Part shown: piece after piece, positions 6,860-14,149 of the stretch | Position numbering within the stretch: position 1 is the stretch's first letter | How the letters are laid out: the number at the start of each line of letters is the position of its first letter | Origin: Novosphingobium sp. | GTDB lineage: Bacteria > Pseudomonadota > Alphaproteobacteria > Sphingomonadales > Sphingomonadaceae | DNA: 18,470 nt | Assembly: GCA_028697875.1 (NCBI GenBank) | Contig: JAQVEQ010000034.1 | Span: 1 to 18,470 of the forward strand | Direction of reading: 5' to 3' | The notes under the pieces: model-generated | The model's input: only the letters and a program-made list of their open reading frames with translations | The model's database searches: none | Told to the model about the DNA's origin: nothing | Translations under genes and position numbers: made by a program

Positions 6860-8344
6860 TCAGATCGCCTTGATGATTTCCTCGACCATCTTCTTCGCGT
6901 CGCCGAGAAGCATCATGGTCTGGTCCATGTAGAACACGTCGTTGTCGACGCCGGAATAGCCGACACCGCCCATCGAACGCTTGATGAAGAAGATCGTCTT
7001 GGCCTTTTCCACGTCGAACACGGGCATGCCGTAGATCGGGCTGGACTTGTCGGACTTCGCCGCCGGGTTCACCACGTCGTTGGCGCCGATGATGAACGCC
7101 ACGTCGCACTGGGCGAACTCGCTGTTGATGTCCTCCAGCTCGAAGACTTCGTCGTAAGGGACGTTGGCTTCGGCCAGCAGCACGTTCATGTGGCCCGGCA
7201 TGCGGCCCGCCACCGGGTGGATGGCGTACTTGACGTTGACGCCCTCTTCCTTGAGCAGGTCCGACATCTCGCGCAGCGTGTGCTGCGCCTGGGCCACCGC
7301 CATGCCGTAGCCCGGGATGATGATGACGTTCTGCGCTTCCTTGAGCAGGAAGGCCGCGTCTTCCGCGCTGCCGCGCTTCCACGGGCGGTCGCTCTTGGCC
7401 GCGCCCGCGCCGCCGCCGCTGCCGCTGTCGTCCGCGCCGAAGCCGCCCGCGATCACCGAGATGAAGCTGCGGTTCATCGCCCGGCACATGATGTAGGACA
7501 GGATCGCACCCGACGAGCCGACCAGCGCGCCGGTAATAATCATCGCCGTGTTATGCAGGGTAAAGCCCATCGCCGCCGCGGCCCAGCCCGAGTACGAGTT
7601 GAGCATGGAGACGACCACCGGCATGTCCGCGCCGCCGATCGGGATAATCAGCAGGAAGCCGATGATGAAGGAAAGCACCGTGATCGCGGCGATCACCTCG
7701 ATCGACTGGTCGGTGGTGAAATAGGCCACCAGCCCGATGATCGCGACCAGCGTGCCGAGATTGATGACATGCCGGCCGGGCAGCATGATCGGCGCGCCGC
7801 TCATCTTGCCGGCCAGCTTGAGGAAGGCGATGACCGAGCCCGAGAAGGTAATCGCGCCGATGGCGATGCCGAGGCCCATTTCCACGCGGCTGACCGGGTT
7901 GATCGTCCCGTCCGGCAGGAGAATGCCGAACGCGTCCGGGTTGAAGTAGGCGGCAAGGCCCACCAGCACCGCCGCCAGGCCGACCAGCGAGTGGAAGGCC
8001 GCGACCAGCTGCGGCATATCGGTCATCGCGATCTTGCGCGCGATGACGAAGCCGATCCCGCCGCCGATGACCAGCGCACCGACGATTTCCGGCAGGGTCG
8101 CCAGCGAATGGGTGACAAGCGTGGTGACGACCGCGATCAGCATGCCGATCATGCCGAAGCGGTTGCCCCGGCGCGAGGAGGCCGGCGAGCTGAGCCCGCG
8201 CAAGGCGAGGATGAAGCACACGCCGGCCACGAGATAGGCCAGCGCCACCCACGGGTTCACCGCGTGGGTCACGGCTTCGACCGGACCCATCGGCCCATGA
8301 GGCCCCATGACCCCGGCGTGCGGCGGAGGAGCGAAAGGTGCCAT
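6860..8344 (-). CDS. pntB: NAD(P) transhydrogenase subunit beta
   Basis: Membrane and NADPH-binding subunit of the proton-translocating transhydrogenase, which makes NADPH from NADH using the proton gradient. The 494 residues comprise a run of about nine membrane helices (30-300) and the soluble domain III. The channel histidine is H118 in AAFHSLVGLAAVLVG, matching E. coli His91. The NADPH fold shows IIPGYGMAVAQAQ (343-355), HPVAGRMPGHMNVLLAEA (376-393) and IIGANDVVNPAA (418-429). Two local additions are a Pro/Gly/His-rich N-terminal tail of about 25 residues and a GSGGGAGAA linker near 308-316, which account for the length above the usual 460. Its ATG shares one base with the pntA2 stop (TGATG). 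Confidence 0.97.
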   Translation of the reverse strand: MAPFAPPPHAGVMGPHGPMGPVEAVTHAVNPWVALAYLVAGVCFILALRGLSSPASSRRGNRFGMIGMLIAVVTTLVTHSLATLPEIVGALVIGGGIGFVIARKIAMTDMPQLVAAFHSLVGLAAVLVGLAAYFNPDAFGILLPDGTINPVSRVEMGLGIAIGAITFSGSVIAFLKLAGKMSGAPIMLPGRHVINLGTLVAIIGLVAYFTTDQSIEVIAAITVLSFIIGFLLIIPIGGADMPVVVSMLNSYSGWAAAAMGFTLHNTAMIITGALVGSSGAILSYIMCRAMNRSFISVIAGGFGADDSGSGGGAGAAKSDRPWKRGSAEDAAFLLKEAQNVIIIPGYGMAVAQAQHTLREMSDLLKEEGVNVKYAIHPVAGRMPGHMNVLLAEANVPYDEVFELEDINSEFAQCDVAFIIGANDVVNPAAKSDKSSPIYGMPVFDVEKAKTIFFIKRSMGGVGYSGVDNDVFYMDQTMMLLGDAKKMVEEIIKAI

Positions 8345-8628
8345 CACTTGCGCTCCTTCTTCTTGTACATGGCGAGCATGCGTTCGGTCACGGCGAAGCC
8401 GCCGAAGATGTTGATGCTGGCCAGCACCACGCCGACGAGGCCGAGCCACTTGGCGATCGGGCTGCCGGCAGCGGCGGCCGCGATCAGCGCGCCGACGATA
8501 ATCACCGAGGAAATGGCGTTGGTCACCGCCATCAGCGGCGTATGCAGGGCCGGGGTCACCGACCAGACGACGTAATAGCCCACGAAGCAGGCCAGTACGA
8601 AGATCGAAAGGATCGAAATGAAGTCCAT
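8344..8628 (-). CDS. pntA2: NAD(P) transhydrogenase subunit alpha part 2
   Basis: The membrane part of the alpha subunit, encoded as a separate 94-residue protein as in other Alphaproteobacteria, whereas E. coli fuses it to the NAD-binding part. Three to four hydrophobic segments are visible, with the family stretch VIWSVTPALHTPLMAVTNAIS-like region at about 20-40 and NIFGGFAVTERMLAMYKKK at the C-terminus. GAGGGG nine bases before the ATG and a 14-base gap to pntA1 support the start. The stop overlaps pntB by one base. Confidence 0.96.
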   Translation of the reverse strand: MDFISILSIFVLACFVGYYVVWSVTPALHTPLMAVTNAISSVIIVGALIAAAAAGSPIAKWLGLVGVVLASINIFGGFAVTERMLAMYKKKERK

Positions 8629-8642
8629 GGTCTAGTTGCCCC

Positions 8643-9776
8643 TCACCCAAGCAGCCGTTGGTTGACGACCTTGCCGCCTTGCGTCAGGCGCACGGCATTG
8701 CCGATTTCCTCGTCCAGCACGGGCTTGCCGGCTTCCTTGTCCCAGAAGGCCGACAGGAAATTGTAGAGATTGCGCGCGTAGAGCGCCGAAGCGTCGGCCG
8801 CGAGATGCGCGGGCGTGTTCGAAAAGCCCATGATCTTCACGCCGTGCCGTTCGACCACCTGGTCGGCGACCGAGCCTTCGACGTTGCCCCCTTGCGCGAC
8901 CGCGAGGTCGAAAATCACGCTGCCCGGCTTCATCGTCGCGATCTGCGCGTCCGAAATCAGGCGCGGCGCGGCCCGGCCCGGGATCAGCGCGGTCGTGACG
9001 ACGATGTCCTGCTTGGCGATGTGCGAGGATACCAGTTCGGCCTGGGCCTTCTGGTATTCTTCCGACATTTCCGTGGCATAGCCGCCCTGCCCTTCGCCTT
9101 CGATCCCCGCCACGCTTTCGACGAAAATCGGCTTGGCGCCGAGCGATTCGATCTGCTCCTTGGTGGCGGAACGCACGTCCGTCGCCGAAACCTGCGCGCC
9201 CAGGCGGCGCGCGGTGGCGATTGCCTGCAGGCCCGCGACGCCCACGCCCATGATGAAGACGCGCGCGGCGGTAATCGTGCCCGCCGCGGTCATCATCATC
9301 GGGAAGGCGCGGCCATAAGTGTCGGCCGCGGCAATCACCGCCTTGTACCCGGCGAGGTTGGACTGGCTGGAAAGCACGTCCATCGACTGCGCGCGGGTGA
9401 TGCGCGGCATGAATTCCATCGCCAGCGCCTCGATTCCCGCGCCGGCATAGGCATCGATTCGCGCGCGCTGTCCGAAGGGATCGAGCACGGCGGCCAGCCA
9501 TGCGCCCGGATTCGCTCCGGCCAGCAGGGCCGGGTCGGGCCCCTGCACGCCAAAGACGATGTCCGCGCCCTTGAGGACGGTTTCGAGCGGACCGACTTCG
9601 GCCCCTGCCTCGCGATAGGCCTCGTCGCTGATCGAAGCGCCTTCACCGGCGCCCTGTTCCACCGCCACGACCGCACCGAGCGCGGCAAATTTCTTTACCG
9701 TCTCCGGAGTTGCGGAAACACGCCTCTCGCCCTCGGCCCTTTCCTTGAGGACCGCGATCCTGGTCTGGCCAGCCAT
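8643..9776 (-). CDS. pntA1: NAD(P) transhydrogenase subunit alpha part 1
   Basis: Soluble NAD(H)-binding domain I of the transhydrogenase, 377 residues, related to alanine dehydrogenase. It begins TRIAVLKERAEGERRVSATPETVKK, where family members carry the same ER-RV-(A/S)-TPE pattern. The NAD-binding glycine motif is VFIMGVGVAGLQAIATARRLGAQV, followed by TDVRSATKEQIESLGAKP. The mobile-loop region (GGYATEMSEEYQKAQ) and the RAAPRLIS segment are intact. The start ATG shares one base with the stop of the upstream cox subunit IV-like gene, so the transhydrogenase seems coupled to that small ORF. Confidence 0.97.
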   Translation of the reverse strand: MAGQTRIAVLKERAEGERRVSATPETVKKFAALGAVVAVEQGAGEGASISDEAYREAGAEVGPLETVLKGADIVFGVQGPDPALLAGANPGAWLAAVLDPFGQRARIDAYAGAGIEALAMEFMPRITRAQSMDVLSSQSNLAGYKAVIAAADTYGRAFPMMMTAAGTITAARVFIMGVGVAGLQAIATARRLGAQVSATDVRSATKEQIESLGAKPIFVESVAGIEGEGQGGYATEMSEEYQKAQAELVSSHIAKQDIVVTTALIPGRAAPRLISDAQIATMKPGSVIFDLAVAQGGNVEGSVADQVVERHGVKIMGFSNTPAHLAADASALYARNLYNFLSAFWDKEAGKPVLDEEIGNAVRLTQGGKVVNQRLLG

Positions 9777-9901
9777 CAGTTGGAAATCAGGATGACGACC
9801 AGAAGCGCGATAAGCGCGACGGCAGGCGTCGCGAATTTCACCATGCTAATGAAGTTGTCGTAAGACTGTTGTGCGGCCTTCATATCATTGCCCGAAGCCA
9901 T
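9776..9901 (-). CDS. aa3-type cytochrome c oxidase subunit IV-like small protein
   Basis: A 41-residue protein starting MASGNDMKAAQQSYDNFI, with a single hydrophobic helix (about residues 24-40) ending ILISN. The short amphipathic head with M-KAA---Y--F followed by one transmembrane helix is the bacterial aa3 oxidase subunit IV pattern (COX4_pro_2). AGG six bases before the ATG is a good ribosome site. The gene is first in the transcript with pntA1, pntA2 and pntB; its stop and the pntA1 start form TGATG. No oxidase core gene is in the window, so the partner (a terminal oxidase or the transhydrogenase itself) is open. Confidence 0.85.
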   Translation of the reverse strand: MASGNDMKAAQQSYDNFISMVKFATPAVALIALLVVILISN

Positions 9902-9956
9902 AAATCGCCTTTCCCAAGTTCAAGAAACGGCCAGTTCGCATGCCGAATGGAGCCAT

Positions 9957-9984
9957 GCTCTAGCTTCCCTCCGCCTGCCGTCAA
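9957..9984 (-). promoter_or_regulatory. Candidate sigma-70 promoter of the cox IV-pnt operon
   Basis: On the minus strand TTGACG (9984-9979), 16 bases, then TAGAGC (9962-9957). The -35 box matches five of six positions and the -10 box is weak, as is common in this group. The implied leader before the ATG at 9901 is about 50 bases. Confidence 0.4.
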
Positions 9985-10048
9985 GGCTCGGCATCGCATA
10001 ATGCGGGTGACTTGCGGGCCCTGTTGTCTGCGGGTCCGGACGGTAAGC

Positions 10049-10064
10049 TTAATCAGCTCTTTAC
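10049..10064 (+). promoter_or_regulatory. Possible CtrA site upstream of the NtrC-type regulator
   Basis: TTAA, seven bases (TCAGCTC), then TTTAC, one mismatch from TTAA-N7-TTAAC, 49 bp upstream of the ATG. Twelve of 16 bases are identical to the candidate CtrA site of the ccrM promoter, including the shared core TTAAT..GCTC.T.AC. Confidence 0.45.
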
Positions 10065-10113
10065 TCACCGGCGTTATTCCACTGCCTGTACCAGTTGGGG
10101 ACAGACGGGGATC

Positions 10114-11538
10114 ATGGACGAAAGCGAAGAGCGGTTGTTGATGCTGATCGACGACGAACCGGCGCAAAGCCGGCTGATCGGCGCGCTTGCCGCCCGCGAA
10201 GGCTGGCGGACGCTGATCGTCCGCGATTCGGAAACCGCGATCGCCACGCTCGGCACGCGCCAGGGAATGCAGCTCGGCGCGATCATTCTCGACCAATGGG
10301 TTCCGGGCGACGACGCCTGCGCCCTGATCGCCGAACTGAAATCGCGCCGTCCCGCCTTGCCGATCCTGATGCTGACCACCAGCGCCAGCCCGCTGCTGGC
10401 CGTGGAAGCCATGCGCGCCGGGGCGACCGACTACCTGGTCAAGCCCGTTTCGCCCGACCGGCTGATGCAGGCCCTGCGCAGCGCGACCACTCGCGAGACC
10501 CCGCACGACGAGCTTCAGCCGTTGACGGAGAAGATCGCCGCAACGCTCGATTTCGATGCCATGATCGGCACCAATCCCGAGTTCCGCACGGCTCTCGCCA
10601 AGGCGGCCAAGGCCGCGCGCGGGCACGGCAACGTCCTGATCGAAGGGGAAAGCGGCACCGGCAAGGAAATGCTGGTGCGCGCCATGCACGCGGCCAGCCC
10701 GCGCGCCAGGACCGCGCTGCGCATCGTCAATATCGGCGGCATTCCCGCAAATTCCATCGAATCGGTCCTTTTAGGCCATGAAAAAGGCGCCTTCCCCGGC
10801 GCGTTCGACCGCCAGATCGGCGCCTTGCAGCACTGCGATGGCGGCACTCTGGTGCTCGACGAGATCGACCGCCTTCCGCCCGCCGCGCAGGACCGGCTGG
10901 CCGAAGCGCTGGAAACGCGCCAGGTCCGCCCGATCGGCGCGCAGCACCGCTTCCGCGTCGATGTGCGGATCATCGCGGCAAGCAACTGGCCGCTGGACGA
11001 TCTGGTCGCGGCAGGGGCCTTCCGCGCCGACCTGTACGAGGCCCTGTGCGGCACCCGGGTCATCCTGCCGCCCTTGCGCGAGCGGCCCGGCGATATTCCC
11101 GCGCTGACCCGCTATTTCCTCCACCATATCGGCGAGCAGCCCGGCCTGCGCCCGCTCGGCATAACCGACGGCGCGCTGGCCCTGCTGGCTGCCTACGACT
11201 GGCCCGGCAACGTGCGCCAGTTGCAGGCCACGCTGTTCCGCGCCGCCGTGTTCTGCGACGGCGATGCGCTGACGACGCAGGATTTCCCGCAGCTGTCCGA
11301 ATTGCTCGGCGACACGCGGGCCTCGGCCGCCCCGGTCCAGGACGGCGTGGGGATCGAACTCTACACCGAAGACGGCAACCTACGCCCGCTGGAAGAGATC
11401 GAGGCCGACGTGATCCGCCTCGCCATCGGGCACTATCGCGGACGGATGAGCGAAGTCGCCCGCCGCCTCGGCATCGGCCGCTCGACGCTTTACCGCAAGC
11501 TTGGCGACCTCGGCCTCGAAGGATCGAACGCGGCCTGA
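10114..11538 (+). CDS. NtrC-family response regulator with AAA+ domain and altered GAFTGA loop
   Basis: A 474-residue cytoplasmic regulator. Receiver domain 8-125 with acidic pair D13-D14, phosphate acceptor D60 (IILDQWVPG), T88/T89 and K110 (YLVKP), so it is phosphorylatable. AAA+ domain about 148-380: Walker A GESGTGKE 178-185, Walker B GGTLVLDEI 243-251, sensor I IIAAS near 287 and PPLRERPGDI near 319-328. The sigma-54 contact loop GAFTGA reads GAFPGA (225-230). Fis-type helix-turn-helix at about 432-464. Since the Thr is needed for sigma-54 activation in well-studied members, it may act without RpoN, as Rhodobacter NtrC does. The ATG at 10114 was chosen because the receiver fold starts there. 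No histidine kinase is adjacent. Confidence 0.93.
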   Translation: MDESEERLLMLIDDEPAQSRLIGALAAREGWRTLIVRDSETAIATLGTRQGMQLGAIILDQWVPGDDACALIAELKSRRPALPILMLTTSASPLLAVEAMRAGATDYLVKPVSPDRLMQALRSATTRETPHDELQPLTEKIAATLDFDAMIGTNPEFRTALAKAAKAARGHGNVLIEGESGTGKEMLVRAMHAASPRARTALRIVNIGGIPANSIESVLLGHEKGAFPGAFDRQIGALQHCDGGTLVLDEIDRLPPAAQDRLAEALETRQVRPIGAQHRFRVDVRIIAASNWPLDDLVAAGAFRADLYEALCGTRVILPPLRERPGDIPALTRYFLHHIGEQPGLRPLGITDGALALLAAYDWPGNVRQLQATLFRAAVFCDGDALTTQDFPQLSELLGDTRASAAPVQDGVGIELYTEDGNLRPLEEIEADVIRLAIGHYRGRMSEVARRLGIGRSTLYRKLGDLGLEGSNAA

Positions 11539-11557
11539 CCGCGTGTCACATTCCCGC

Positions 11558-11575
11558 CCGTCATATTATTGTCAT
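11558..11575 (+). promoter_or_regulatory. Pho-box-like direct repeat
   Basis: CCGTCAT at 11558-11564 and TTGTCAT at 11569-11575 with an A/T-only spacer ATTA. This is the PhoB architecture (two CTGTCAT heptamers at 11-bp period), each heptamer one base off. It reads towards the terminator at 11642-11675. No protein gene begins between them. Confidence 0.45.
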
Positions 11576-11590
11576 AAAACCGGATCAGCA

Positions 11591-11604
11591 TTGCGACTTG
11601 CGAC
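11591..11604 (+). repeat. Perfect heptamer tandem repeat
   Basis: TTGCGAC occurs twice head to tail, between the Pho-box-like motif and the terminator. A second direct repeat, CTGACAGG at 11617-11624 and 11636-11643, follows in the same interval. Confidence 0.6.
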
Positions 11605-11641
11605 CCGAAGCAGGGGCTGACAGGCCTCGGCTCACCTGACA

Positions 11642-11675
11642 GGGGGTGGCGCCTCGCGGGTGCCGCCCCCTTTTT
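11642..11675 (+). terminator. Intrinsic terminator after the response regulator gene
   Basis: A 12-bp GC-rich stem (arms 11642-11653 and 11659-11670, containing G-U pairs) with a TCGCG loop is followed by five T at 11671-11675. It separates the regulator from the convergent folP gene and could also end a short RNA started near the Pho-box-like motif. Confidence 0.88.
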
Positions 11676-11695
11676 CCCGGCTAGGCCGGCCTGGC

Positions 11696-12808
11696 CTAAA
11701 GCCCCGGCAATTCGCTGAAATCGGTCAGCGCGCCATCACGCAAGCCGCGCCAGACATCGCGCGCCTGCACCGTTTCCGCCACGTCGTGCACACGCAGCAA
11801 TTGCAAGCCCGCGTTCATGCCGTGGATCGCCACTGCCACCGAACCGCCCAGCCGCTTGTGCACCGGTGCTTCGTTGGACAGCGCGCCGATAATGCGCTTG
11901 CGGCTGGCGCCGAGCAGCAGCGGCTGGCCCAGCGCGTGATAGAGCGGCAGCGCGTTCAGCACCGCCAGATTGTGCGCCAGCGACTTGCCGAAGCCGACGC
12001 CGGGATCGAGCACGATCTTTTCGCGCGGGATCCCCGCCGCGATCGCCGCGTCGCGCCGCGCCTTGAGCCAGTCGAACACATCGAGCGCGGGATTGGTGTA
12101 ATCGGCGCAGTCGTGGAGGTTTTCCCCCTCGCCTGGCGCGTGCATCAGGACTACCGGCGCACCGCTCGCCGCCGCGAATTCGAGACTGCGCGGATCGTGG
12201 CGCAAGGCGGAAACGTCGTTAATCACGTGCGCCCCGGCCTTGAGCGCGGCCTCCATCACCCCCACCCGGCGGGTATCGACACTGATCGCCGCGCCCATCC
12301 CGGCCAGGCTTTCGACCGCCGGGATCACGCGCTTCAACTCGTCGCCTTCCCACACGGCGGGCGCGCCGGGACGGGTGCTTTCCCCGCCGACATCGACCAG
12401 TGCCGCGCCGTTTTCGAGCATTGTGGCCGCGTGTTCGCGCGCGGCCTCGGGATCGTCGAGGAACTTGCCGCCATCGGAAAAACTGTCCGGCGTGACATTG
12501 AGGATGCCCATGACCTGCGGCTGGTCGAGCCGGATGGTCCGTTCCCCGCATTGCAGGGGGGCATGCACCGCCTTGAGCCCGGCCCACTGCGCCGCCCCTT
12601 CTTCCGCGAGCCCTGCCGGCAGGCGGGACAGTGCCGCTTCCATGTCCGGCACCGAAACCCGTTCACGCGAGACGATCTTGCCGCCTTCCCGCAGCAGGAG
12701 CGCGAAGCGGTGGGCATAGACCATCCCCCCGCCGAGACGGACCGCCTCCCCTTCCTCGCACTGCGGGCTGGGCGCGAGGCCGATCGGGCGGATGTAGAGT
12801 TGGGCCAT
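11696..12808 (-). CDS. folP: Dihydropteroate synthase with long N-terminal extension
   Basis: Condenses dihydropteridine pyrophosphate with p-aminobenzoate in folate synthesis; target of sulfonamides. The core TIM barrel begins at about residue 97 with the signature VMGILNVTPDSFSDGG, then DVGGESTRPGA near 138-148, SVDTRR, INDVSAL, VLMHAPGEGENL, DPGVGFGKSLAHNLAVL and GASRKRII, all typical. The protein is 370 residues against about 280 for E. coli FolP. The excess is an N-terminal segment of some 95 residues (LYIRPIGLAP...GGGMVYAHRFALLLREGG...) that I cannot assign. The ATG shares one base with the ccrM stop (TGATG), so the two are translationally coupled. Confidence 0.95.
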   Translation of the reverse strand: MAQLYIRPIGLAPSPQCEEGEAVRLGGGMVYAHRFALLLREGGKIVSRERVSVPDMEAALSRLPAGLAEEGAAQWAGLKAVHAPLQCGERTIRLDQPQVMGILNVTPDSFSDGGKFLDDPEAAREHAATMLENGAALVDVGGESTRPGAPAVWEGDELKRVIPAVESLAGMGAAISVDTRRVGVMEAALKAGAHVINDVSALRHDPRSLEFAAASGAPVVLMHAPGEGENLHDCADYTNPALDVFDWLKARRDAAIAAGIPREKIVLDPGVGFGKSLAHNLAVLNALPLYHALGQPLLLGASRKRIIGALSNEAPVHKRLGGSVAVAIHGMNAGLQLLRVHDVAETVQARDVWRGLRDGALTDFSELPGL

Positions 12809-13953
12809 CAGTCCTCGACGGACAGCAGATAAAGCTGGCGCAAGGCGTCGAGCGGCTTGATCGCGCCGTCGTGCTCCATGTGCCAGAACGTCCAGCCGTT
12901 GCAGCTCGGCGCGCCTTGCAGCGTCTTGCCCACGCCGTGGATGGAGCCCGTTTCCTTTCCGCTTTCGAGCGAACCGTCGGCCCGCACCGTGGCGGTCCAG
13001 CGGCGCTGCTTGTCGAACAACTGCGTGCCCGGCGGGATCAGCCCCGCTTCCACCACCGCGCCGAAGGCCACGCGCGGCGCGTCCTTGCGGCTCTGCATCG
13101 TGGTGAGCGCGGATTCATCGAGCGGCAGGGCCATCTCGATCCGTTCCAGCGCGGCTTCGCGATAGACGTTCTCGCGTTCGCAGCCGATCCATTCGCGGCC
13201 GAGGCGCTTGGCCACCGCGCCGGTCGTGCCGGTGCCGAAGAACGGGTCGAGCACCACGTCGCCCTTCTCGGTCGTCGCCAGCATGACGCGGTAAAGCAGT
13301 GCCTCGGGCTTCTGCGTCGGGTGGACTTTGTGCCCGCCCTTCTTGAGCCGTTCCTGCCCGTTGCAGATCGGGATCACCCAGTCGCTGCGCATCTGCAGTT
13401 CGTCGTTGAGCGTCTTCATCGCGCGGTAGTTGAAGTGGTACTTCGCCTTTTCGCCCATGGAGGCCCAGATCAGCGTCTCGTGCGCGTTGGTGAAGCGCGT
13501 ACCGCGGAAATTGGGCATCGGGTTGGACTTGCGCCAGACGATGTCGTTGAGGATCCAGAAGCCCAGGTCCTGCAGGATCGCGCCGACGCGGAAAATGTTG
13601 TGATAGCTGCCGATCACCCACAGCGCGCCGTCGGGTTTCAGGATGCGGCGCGCCTCGGTCAGCCATTCGCGCGTGAACCTGTCGTAGATCGCGAAGCTGT
13701 CGAACTGGTCCCAGTCGTTGGTCACGGCGTCGACATGGCTGCCGTCCGGACGGTTGAGATCGCCGCCGAGCTGGAGGTTGTAGGGCGGATCGGCAAAGAT
13801 CAGGTCGATGCAATTATCCGGCAGCGAACGCATCGCTTCGATGCAATCGCCGTCGAGAATCCGGCCCAGCGGCAAGTCGGCCTTCGCCACCGCCCGCGCC
13901 TTTTTGGGCTCTGCGCGCACCGGCGCGCGAACCTTTGTCAGTCCCTGTACCAT
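12808..13953 (-). CDS. ccrM: Cell-cycle regulated GANTC adenine methyltransferase CcrM
   Basis: Orphan beta-class N6-adenine methyltransferase that remethylates GANTC after replication, 381 residues (Caulobacter CcrM is 358). The order motif IV before motif I defines the class: DPPYNLQL at 55-62, then DPFFGTGTTGAVAKRLGREWIGCE at 236-259. The segment between has KSNPMPNFRGTRFTNAHETLIWA and HPTQKPEALL. The C-terminal domain (about 290-381), specific to CcrM and HinfI-like enzymes, ends with SCNGWTFWH, used in DNA recognition. No restriction endonuclease gene is adjacent. The start ATG at 13953 follows a leader carrying a DnaA box, GANTC sites and a CtrA-like site. It is first in a unit with folP. 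Confidence 0.97.
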   Translation of the reverse strand: MVQGLTKVRAPVRAEPKKARAVAKADLPLGRILDGDCIEAMRSLPDNCIDLIFADPPYNLQLGGDLNRPDGSHVDAVTNDWDQFDSFAIYDRFTREWLTEARRILKPDGALWVIGSYHNIFRVGAILQDLGFWILNDIVWRKSNPMPNFRGTRFTNAHETLIWASMGEKAKYHFNYRAMKTLNDELQMRSDWVIPICNGQERLKKGGHKVHPTQKPEALLYRVMLATTEKGDVVLDPFFGTGTTGAVAKRLGREWIGCERENVYREAALERIEMALPLDESALTTMQSRKDAPRVAFGAVVEAGLIPPGTQLFDKQRRWTATVRADGSLESGKETGSIHGVGKTLQGAPSCNGWTFWHMEHDGAIKPLDALRQLYLLSVED

Positions 13954-13973
13954 CCGTATTCAAACCCCCTTAT

Positions 13974-13982
13974 TTATCCACA
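13974..13982 (+). promoter_or_regulatory. Perfect DnaA box in the ccrM leader
   Basis: TTATCCACA, identical to the strongest E. coli DnaA box, 20 bases upstream of the ccrM start codon. I saw no second copy in the window. Its position inside the leader would suit repression or timing by DnaA. Confidence 0.6.
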
Positions 13983-13986
13983 GGGT

Positions 13987-14149
13987 GAGTCCTCACGGAG
14001 TCCGCGTCAAGCTCGGATCGTCGCATTAACCTCACACAGGATGGTTAATTCGCTCCTAACGCGATGAGAACACAAGGAGTCCCCCACAGCATCTGGAGCC
14101 TGCGCACCGGGGTGCGACTCGATATCTTGGGGTGTGGCAAGGGAGACTC
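13987..14149. promoter_or_regulatory. Cluster of five GANTC sites upstream of ccrM
   Basis: GAGTC at 13987-13991, 13998-14002 and 14077-14081, and GACTC at 14116-14120 and 14145-14149. The first two are exactly 11 bp apart, one helical turn. These are the target sites of CcrM itself. The Caulobacter ccrM promoter is known to carry GANTC sites in its leader, so methylation feedback is likely. Confidence 0.6.
14025..14060 (-). promoter_or_regulatory. CtrA-like site and ATTAACC inverted repeat upstream of ccrM
   Basis: TTAA at 14045-14048, seven bases (TTCGCTC), then CTAAC at 14056-14060: one mismatch from TTAA-N7-TTAAC. Overlapping it, ATTAACC (14025-14031) and GGTTAAT (14043-14049) form a perfect inverted repeat with an 11-base gap. 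CtrA activates ccrM in Caulobacter, so the site is plausibly functional. Confidence 0.5.

Noticed and set aside
7190..8575. 461-codon plus-strand frame opposite pntB and pntA2
   Set aside because: Antisense to clear transhydrogenase genes; composition is typical of a shadow frame.
12631..14067. Long open frame on the plus strand opposite folP and ccrM
   Set aside because: It is antisense to two well-conserved genes, is rich in Arg, His, Ala and Gln, and matches no family; such frames are common opposite GC-rich genes.
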